Program-made: the position numbers and the translations under genes
The notes under the pieces: generated by a model
Database searches by the model: none
Told to the model about the DNA's origin: nothing
What the model saw: only the letters and a program-made list of their open reading frames with translations
Source: Excoecaria cochinchinensis
Lineage: Eukaryota; Streptophyta; Magnoliopsida; Malpighiales; Euphorbiaceae
DNA length: 64,000 bases
Direction of reading: 5' to 3'
NCBI GenBank assembly: GCA_947683425.1
Contig: CANTUQ010000101.1
Span: 30,155,001-30,219,000 of the forward strand
Shown here: piece after piece, positions 55,872 through 64,000 of the stretch
Numbering within the stretch: position 1 is the stretch's first letter
Layout: each line of letters opens with the position of its first letter

Positions 55872-58641
55872 CTACGTCCAACCAGAAGCAGGGATTCCCT
55901 GCTTTTGAAACCATTCAGGCATGTGGAATCTTTCATATAGCACAGGTCTCACGTCTTTCTGCTGCGACAGGTGCTTCAGAAGGGGAAGAAGCACATCCAG
56001 AAGCTGATAAACCATAAATAACAAATGGAAAGATCATATGTAAATGAACAAACTAAAATCGGAGAAGGTTTGCGATTCTTAGATATTTCTACCTGAGTAT
56101 CATGTGGTTGACCTGCAGAAAATGGGACGCATGGAATCCCATTAACTGGTTGTAGAAGAAAACTAAACGGATTGTTGTCAACTAGAACAATTCGGCAAGG
56201 ATCATTTGATAGGCAAGAGAGGTCCTTCACATGCTCCCGATACTCGCTGTTCACATGGAAAATCAATCTCCGGAATAGTGGTAAGAAAAGAAGTCTTTAA
56301 TTTGCATAATTTCTCAGAACTAGAAAGACTGAAATTTTGAGTATCATCAATTAAAAATGCGGAGAATAAAATGCAATGAATTGGAACATGTTGGATTTTA
56401 TTAAGTCAAGAAATGTAGTTTCATTAATTTTCTTGAATGACATGTATATGAACACAATGTTTTCAAGTATAAAATCAAATTAAAAGTCATTAACCAGAAT
56501 CACAAGTCATCGCATTTACAAGATGTGGCAATTCTTTATAAAATCAATAATCCAGTCTATGAGCTGAGAAATCCTCATTTATCTTTAAAGTTTGCTGGAA
56601 CATGTAAAAGACTCTAGTAGAAGATAGCTATTGCAGATGATTGCTTATTTAGTTTTCTTCCTCCAACGGCATATCTGAGATAAGTTGGCCTAGCCTTATT
56701 TTGCACAGATTAGCAAATTATCATCCAAGAAAAGCAGTCAAAATTTTCTTTGCAATGAAACCAATTGAAGAAATACTTCTCCATCTCCTAACTGACAGGA
56801 GATAATGAATATGTCTTCTTTGGGATTATTCAGTTCATAAAGAGTTAAGCTTAAACTTGTTTACCATGTAAGGCATATTTCTGGAACAATAAAATATTCA
56901 AACTAATTAATGGGGCAAATAATTTTTTTCATTCCCAAACTAGTAGGGCCTACATGGATTATCCACTCCACCTCGTTCCAGGCTAAATCTTCAAGAAAAA
57001 AATAAATAAATAAATAAATAAAGGTAGCTGAATCCATTTTAACTACTCTTTGCCTAAGTCATTCTAAGTTTACCAACTGCTTTCCTTTTCTCATGCAACT
57101 ACAATAGGCTCGACCTTCTAAAGATGCATTTGCTGGCTGACTTAGAAAATAGACCACCAATATGTTCAAGCAAACAAAGAACAGAAACTTGACTGGTTTA
57201 TGATTCTTATTGTAGTTATAAATTGAAGAGGGAACCCATTAATTAAGAAAGTAGCACAAGAAACTTACGTGCTAATTGTTGAAGGCCGATAAAGGCGATG
57301 GCTGAAAAGATTTCCTGTATCTATTCTATCCACAAGTGGCTTAGCATAACCTACAAACATGTATTGATGGTAAACAGATCATAAAAGAAATGAATGATAA
57401 AAACAGAACAGCAAACAAGAAAGACAAAAAAAAAAAAAGGAGGAAGTAATAAACAAACCTTCAAGGCCAGCAGTAAATAGCACAAGATCTGCAAATTCAC
57501 TCAATTGTTTTAGGAATTGAGCCAAACCTGGACGCTCAAAGACCGTAACATAATTGATCTTAGGTTTTCCTTCATACTCCTTCAAATTCCAATATGATCC
57601 AATCAAAAAAAGTCCCATTTGCACAGACAATAAGTAACAATTTTCACAATAACTGACTAGAAATAAAAAGAGACCTTATCTGAAGAGACACATTCGAGCT
57701 CAAAACACTTCAGTCCAGCTTCTGTTGCTTGAATGCGTAGAATAGCAGGTAAACTAGAAGTCTCATATGCACAAACTAGAGTTTCATCCAAGTCAAGAAC
57801 TACCTGCATAAGCATGTATGCTCAACAGTGTAAACATCCACTAAATCTTTGCTAGTTTTGAGGGAAACGGGTAGAAAACAAAAATTAAAGAAATTTAATT
57901 TCTTTTCTTTTCTCTTGTTTGTTTACTAAATGGACTGAATTCTCAAATATTGTATTGTTTCTGCAATCCACAGACCTCGAATACTAATAATCCAAATCAA
58001 CATCTTTTAATTGCAAATACTGGTTATTATTTTCAAAGAAGAGATAACAGTTGTTTAAAAAATGCAAAAAGAAAAACATAGAATTTAAGCACCCATAAGC
58101 AAAAAAAAAACAAATAAAATGTGAAATTTAAGTCGGATAGAGTAAATATGTTCTTGAGCTAAGCTTCCCCAGAAGTCAAAATCCCCCACTATATGCATAT
58201 TTACTGAAGCATTTAAATTTTATCTAATTTCAGAATAATTTATCACCTAATTTTAGCTTTATATTATCTATAAATAACATAAATACGAAAATAATCAAAC
58301 ATCAGTCAATCAAATCACAACAAGAACAAACTGAAACAAAATCGAATTCTTCCTACCGTGAGTCTTTTAATAGGCTCATCAACGGTAGCAGGCTCAAGAC
58401 CAGGAGCGATCTCTACGGTGGACTGAAGATCGGTCTCTGGCAACTCAACGTCCGGCAAAGGCTTAAAGGAGTTAGAAGAAGAAGAAGAAGAAGAAGAAGA
58501 AGAGAGAAGAGGAAGATGGCCTAAAGCTCTAAGAATCTGTAGAAAGATCTGGAAGAAGAAAGCCAACCAGTTCCAGAGAGTTCTCCAAATTTGAACAGAC
58601 CGAGGTGAGTAAACCACCTCAGGCTGAGTCAACTCAGCCAT
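55872..58641 (-). CDS. HAD-superfamily CTD/SCP-like phosphatase (NIF domain), At3g55960-like
   Basis: Six exons: 58357-58641, 57675-57803, 57459-57579, 57269-57350, 56093-56246 and 55872-56003. All are GT-AG with consistent phase, giving about 300 residues. The N-terminus (MAELTQPEVVYSPRSVQIW) is followed by a hydrophobic segment (LAFFFQIFLQIL), suggesting membrane attachment, and a ten-residue Ser run. The catalytic core has the HAD motif DLDETLV at the start of exon 2, FERPGL and LFTAGLEG (motif II Thr), and IVLVDNNPFSF (motif III Asp region). The C-terminus reads MPEWFQKQGIPASGW. The family dephosphorylates phosphoserine/threonine on proteins such as the RNA polymerase II tail; the substrate here is unknown. 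It is transcribed in the same direction as the CCR3-type gene and separated from it by the LINE. Confidence 0.9.
58478..58502. repeat. (GAA)n coding microsatellite
   Basis: Encodes the Ser run in the HAD phosphatase N-terminus on the minus strand. A GGT-rich repeat (58651-58691) lies just upstream of the start codon. Confidence 0.85.
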
Positions 58642-61522
58642 AGAAACGGCCGGTGGTGGTGGTGGTGGTGGCGGCAGCGGAGGTGGTGGTTAAGCGGTCA
58701 AGAGCCAATGAAAATGGGGAATTTATCTTGGATTTAAGTTTGATTTGGCGATTTTTTAATAATCTTGTGTAAAATTCAGTGCTTTTTCTTGGAGGGTCTC
58801 CTGGGGTGGCTGGCGGTGATTAATCCACAAAAGTTGTAGTGAGAGAAAAATTGTTTAGTAGTAGTAGAGAGAGAAAGACTCTTAAAGATGCTCAAAATTT
58901 ATCCCACGCGCAGTTTAAAGTGTGAGTTTTCTTTTTAATTTTTGTTAAGAAGTTTGAGAGTTTTTATTTTTTTTTTATTTTTTTGAAGTTTGAGAGACTT
59001 TTTCGAGAAGCAATGAATTTGCAAGCAAGTTCATCTTCTTCGAATTTCATGCTTTTATTCAAAAAAAAAAAAAAAGATGACAAATGGGTGGACTGGACGG
59101 ATTTGGATTGGGTCATAAATATATGAGTAATAAATAAATCAGTACTTAAATGAATTTAGTGGGTTTGAGTCGATCCATTTGATATTTTTTTAATGAAAAA
59201 TAATTATCGATATAATAACGGAATACTAAAAAAATTATTATAAAAATGTTAGTCCAAATGGGTCGGTAGAGATACAAACGGATCGGGATATCGGTTGACT
59301 TATAACTGTCCAATTTACTAATAATTTGGTAAAAATTTTGGCAGTATAACGGCTATATATATAACATACCCTTCCTGCAATTCAAACAATCTACAGTCAC
59401 ACACAGGGACACAACAACAAAATAATTCATAAATCAAATGGCTATTTTTTCATTTTTAAGCCAATTATGTAATCGTAAAGTATTTCACTCAGTTTCTAAA
59501 CTCAATTTCTCTCAAAATTAATTTTATAATTCTTAAAATATATAAATTAATTTTCCTGCAAGATTTCAGCTCAAATAGAATTCGTTTCTCGATCTGATAC
59601 ATTTAAATCAATCCGTTTTGATAATTTTCAGTATTACCAAAAAATTAATTTTTCATTGTCAAAAATTTTTAAATATTAATGTAAGTTTATATATACCATT
59701 AAAATAATTTTTATAGGTCATTTGCTATTTTTAGAGTTTTAGTCAAATCGGGTAACATTTAAAACGAGCCAGTTTTTTTTTTTTTTTTACTTTTGGAGAT
59801 TTATTTGAATTCATTTTTTCTCCATATTTTACTCTCGGACTTCTTGTGACTAGTATTTTTCGATGGACAAATAAAATATTTTTTACCTCCGGGTGTAATT
59901 TTTGTCCCCAATGCACTATTTACCGTTGAAAAATATTATTTATGACTAACCCGATAATTCGACCATTACAAATTTAACCAACAAAATACCCATACACATT
60001 ACATAATAATAATAAAGCGGGACAGTGTAAGCAAAATATTTTATTCATTAAGGTAAAAATTTTTAATATTAAAGAAATAATGAAAAAAAAAGAAAAGAAA
60101 AGAACAAACACCCATTGGGTCTAGGAAGAATGACCAAAATTGGTTGTATTTTTTGTGAGTAGATTTTGGGTGGATTTAAATAGGTCAATTTTTTAGTTAA
60201 ATTGGGTTTGGGTCAATTTTGTTTGGGTGAGTTGTTGGGTTTGGGTTAATTTTGACACCTCTATAAAAATATGTATATTGTCTCCAAAAAGTACAAGTTG
60301 GACTGAAATCTATTAGTCCGATTAATCTAAATTTGTACCGAAAATATTCATAATAAGGAAAAAATACTCTTTAGTATCTAAATATGTTCTACGTTGATTT
60401 ATATATATATATATAGCATAAATAAGTATATTTGATTTAGGAAAATTTCTTAAATAATATAGTATGTTTTCCATAAATACATTGATTCGGTTTAGGAAAT
60501 GAAAATCCAAAATCACCCCAATAACTTGCGTTTGTTAAGTAATAGATTTGATTCCATGGAATATGCTTTGCTATTAATATAGTCACGTAAATTATTGAAT
60601 GTTCTTAGATGTTCTTATGTGTAATTTCAAAAAGAAAAAGTTCTTATATGTTGGAGTAATAATTTTTTATGAATTTTTTCATATTACATTATACACTAAT
60701 TTAATAAAAATTATAATAACTAATTTGAATACATGCCAATTTTTAATTGTTTTGATAAAGTATCACACTTCATTTATATTGTTATAATGCAATGTTTAGA
60801 CTTTTCATTTCAATTGTAATCTTTTGTCGCACCACAAAATATCGATCTAAAATAATTTAGAGGTAATAAATATGATCATTTCAAAGTAATCAATTTCATA
60901 TACGGATTAATAGAATTAAAGTAATTTAGTTCTATTTATTGAATATATTAAGTTGGAGAGGGTATTTTCGATATTTGATTTTATATACCTTCTAGATTAA
61001 TTTTTGCCATAAACAAAATAAAGAAAGAAATCGTATGGTTTGTTTATTATTATTATTATTATTTCTTTACTTACACTTTTATTATCTTTTTTTTCACCAA
61101 AATTCTAAATACTTTTTAAGATTTAGGAGTTGAACTTGAATCGACATATTGGGTTTTTGTTTTTCTAGCATCAAAATCCAATATATGGATAGAATATAAC
61201 CCTTCCCTTTTTTCTTTTTCTTTTTTTTTTAATTGAAGGCGAATATAATCCTTTCCTATTAAGGAAAAACTAAAATTGAATTAAACTAATTTATTTTTTT
61301 ATATATAAACCCAATTTATTTAACATATTATTAAATTCAAAAAAAATAAATCAATAATAAGTGTTATTATAGTGTGCACATGCATATACACCATTAAATT
61401 AGATGCTTTTATCTGATTGGACGGTGCATATATATACACAAAATATATAATCACGTATCATATCATGCCCCTTCATTAATGGACTAATAATAAGAATATA
61501 ATTAAAAATGAAATTTAGTATC

Positions 61523-61559
<37 letters not shown>

Positions 61560-62115
61560 GCACTGGTAAATGTTAATAAAATTTTGTTAAGATAGAAGTA
61601 TGGGTGTTAATAGGGTATAACCAACATATCAAAATATATAAAAAATTTTACAGCTATTAATATTGGAGTTGATGAAATTTAAAAAATAAAAAATACTTAA
61701 ATATTTTGGAGAAATGGAGTTGGGGGAATGTAATGCACGCGAGAGAGGAGAGAATGATGAAGGAAAGCAGAGAGAGAGAAAGGGATAGAGGGAGTTTCTA
61801 TTGAATCAAATCAGCCAATGAGAAGAGACAATATTTGGCTCTTTTAAGTACTTTGTCCTCAATCATTATTACTCTCCGTCTTCGAGGCCTGTCAGGATAT
61901 TATCTTCTGCGTTCAATACCACTCCAGTTAAATATCATGCAACCTGGCTTTTTATATATATATATATATATTTATTTTAAAAAATATATAAACTATTAAT
62001 TTATCAATTTAGCTATTTAAATTAATTGAATATCAAATTATTTTTTAAATTTATAAAAAATATCAAATTATTCCTATAAAAACACTTTACACATAATAAA
62101 AAAATATATATGAAA

Positions 62116-62152
<37 letters not shown>

Positions 62153-63020
62153 GTGCATGAATAATGATAAAGAATAATAGAATATTTTTAATAAATTTAT
62201 AAATTATTTTATATAATTTTTAATAATATAAAAATATTATTAATTTATATTTTTAATAAATAAAATGACAATTTAAGGAAGATAATAAGTTAAAAGATGT
62301 GAGAATTTTTATATTTATTTTGTAATTTGTGTTCTCTGATTCCTAGGTAAGACCACTTCCAACCTCTGCAGTTGAATGCTGCCTCTCAATAAGACAGATA
62401 AACAGTTATTTGACATCGATTTTTCATATATAATTCAAAAAAAATACATCATAATTTTGGCTTATAAACATGAAAACTTAATACTTCTCAATCTCATCTC
62501 CAAGTTAATCTCACAAAATTAAAATACTATCTTGTCAATATTTTTATTTATATATTCCATTTTGGCAAATCTTTTCCATTAAATATATATACTTTGAAAA
62601 TTAATTATATTCTTTTGGGGATAAAACTAGTCAGCTCTTTTGTCATATATGGAAAAATAAATAAAAATATAACGCTTCCTTTTTTTTTATTATAATTCTC
62701 ATATAGTTTATATTTTCCTTGAATGATAATTCACACCAAGACTTATGTATACCTCCTAGGCCAACTTGGACTAAAGATGATTTGATAAATTCATAATAAA
62801 ATATACTCCAGCATAGCAGCCTTAGAAAAACGATTATGACTATGTTATTTCCTAGTTTTCTTTGTAGAGGTTTACATCAATGACATGTGTTTTCTGATAC
62901 CATAAATCTGTCTTTTCTACTTCTTTTATTCTTTAATCGCGTGTGTGTATGATTAATTTCAAGTTGTCACTAGTTGGTAATTAAATTGGACGAAGCCTAC
63001 ATTTTAAATATCAATCAATA
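58642..63020. other. AT-rich intergenic region
   Basis: Contains the promoter side of the HAD gene. Sequence near 60120-60262 with gggtttgggt repeats ending ttttgacacctcta resembles transposon termini, but no second end was found. Also present are a TAA microsatellite (about 61519-61557), a CT/TA microsatellite (about 62118-62153) and a purine-rich block near 61740-61795. No gene seen. Confidence 0.5.
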
Positions 63021-63024
63021 TTTA

Positions 63025-63110
63025 ATTGGGCTAGGCCCATTAGACTGTTAAAGAAGGGCCCTTTTCATTATAAAATGGTTTGAGGGCCCATTTTTACTTT
63101 TATAATCAAC
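63025..63110. promoter_or_regulatory. Possible promoter with site-II (GGCCCA) elements
   Basis: ggcccat at about 63034 and gggccca at about 63084, close to a tataaaa sequence (63071). GGCCCA motifs are known TCP-factor sites enriched in plant housekeeping promoters. No downstream coding sequence could be confirmed, so this is tentative. Confidence 0.3.
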
Positions 63111-64000
63111 ACTCCATGCCTCATATTCTTTCCATTCTTGCAAAACCTCTATTACAGAATCTTTTCTTTTAAGCTGATGGCTAATTGTATATTATTATTT
63201 TATTTCAACTCTAATTTCGACCATAATTTTCAATTCTTTAATATCAATATTTTTTTATAAATAATAATAATAATAGTTTATATATTATTATCATCGTCGT
63301 CGCCTTCATCGTCATCGTCATCCATGTCGCGCGTGTGTGAGAATTTCAAGTATAAACAACTAGTAAAGCTGTGCTCATTAATGCATTCATAACCGAAAAA
63401 CCGAATTTATTATCTTATTCAATTCCTAAATAATCACTTTATCTTATCAAATCCTTGAGTAAATACATTAGCCAATCTAATGGCAATACAAGACAATTTA
63501 TTAGTATTAAACTAAGCTATAAACTTTGCTTACACTTGATTTATACATTTCTTATGAAAGAAAAATTAGTTTTCACAATACCGATTTAGTACATTAAAAA
63601 ACTCATCAAACATCTCTATGATCAATTATTTTCTGTGTAAGCAAATACTTTTCACCAAAAACAACATTCCTAAAGAGAGAGAATCATTGATATTTCATTT
63701 TATTTTATTTTGTGCATCTGTTTATAGTTATACCAATCAATTATATGATATTAATGCTACATACAAACCCCACCAAGTGAAGGGATGAAAAATTTATATG
63801 CAAAAATCAACCTCCTGTACAGAACAATTTATGTGCATGCAAGTATTTGCATCCGCAAAGGCTGCACTCGTATCAAACAAAACTCGAATTGAAAATTTAC
63901 ATTCCGGTGAGCACTGTGCTCACGCAGAGTTTTCGGCTCACAAGACACTTCCAAATAGAGATAATATGTCATCAAGAGCGGTAAATTCTCCCTAAAAAAT
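63111..64000. other. Right edge, unassigned
   Basis: 63111-63780 is AT-rich with no gene. 63798-64000 is more balanced in composition and could be the end of an exon or untranslated region of a gene lying outside the window. I do not recognise it in any frame. Confidence 0.35.

Noticed and set aside
55662..56017. Plus-strand frames over the last exons of the HAD phosphatase
   Set aside because: They are antisense to exons with matching splice sites and conserved phosphatase motifs.

Overview
The window reads as nuclear DNA of a eudicot plant. It is AT-rich, its genes have short GT-AG introns, and the protein-coding families are plant-specific (CRINKLY4-related kinases, an NFXL2-type NF-X1 zinc-finger protein). 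The transposons are typical of plants: Copia, L1-type LINE, hAT, Mutator-like with a plant mobile domain, and Stowaway-like MITEs. I cannot name the species. The order 'CCR3-type kinase next to a small HAD/CTD-type phosphatase' matches, from memory, the Arabidopsis neighbours At3g55950 and At3g55960.

Bases 1-24200 hold a local array of duplicated genes, nearly all on the minus strand. Five long copies (1-1393, cut by the window edge; 12030-13418; 14592-16133; 18185-19818; 20770-22417) share one architecture: a short soluble N-terminus, usually a separate exon, then about four predicted membrane helices, then a CRINKLY4/CCR-like kinase domain. None keeps the full catalytic set (HRD Asp, catalytic-loop Asn, DFG), so they look like membrane pseudokinases. 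A sixth copy (23449-24163) has lost the kinase domain. Four broken fragments lie between them (2007-2481, 9116-9555, 9830-10040, 10520-11230), with a fifth at 16858-17430. Shared spacers and a shared deletion junction show repeated segmental duplication. A Copia element (2983-7943) with almost identical LTRs sits inside one duplicated spacer.

Bases 24418-27546 look like a decayed Mutator-like element with inverted ends rich in short palindromes and a plant-mobile-domain remnant. NFXL2 follows on the plus strand (28235-33734, 13 exons). Next come a very GC-rich hAT-type MITE with a perfect 8-bp target duplication (34450-35110), hairpin repeats and a Stowaway-like MITE (35934-36190).

An intact CCR3-type receptor kinase (39942-42383, minus) carries all the catalytic residues that the array copies lack. 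A full-length L1-type LINE with two intact overlapping ORFs and a perfect target duplication lies at 45517-50961. A six-exon HAD phosphatase gene (55872-58641, minus) is the last clear gene. The rest is AT-rich intergenic DNA with microsatellites, a possible solo LTR near 51.5 kb and a possible promoter near 63.05 kb.
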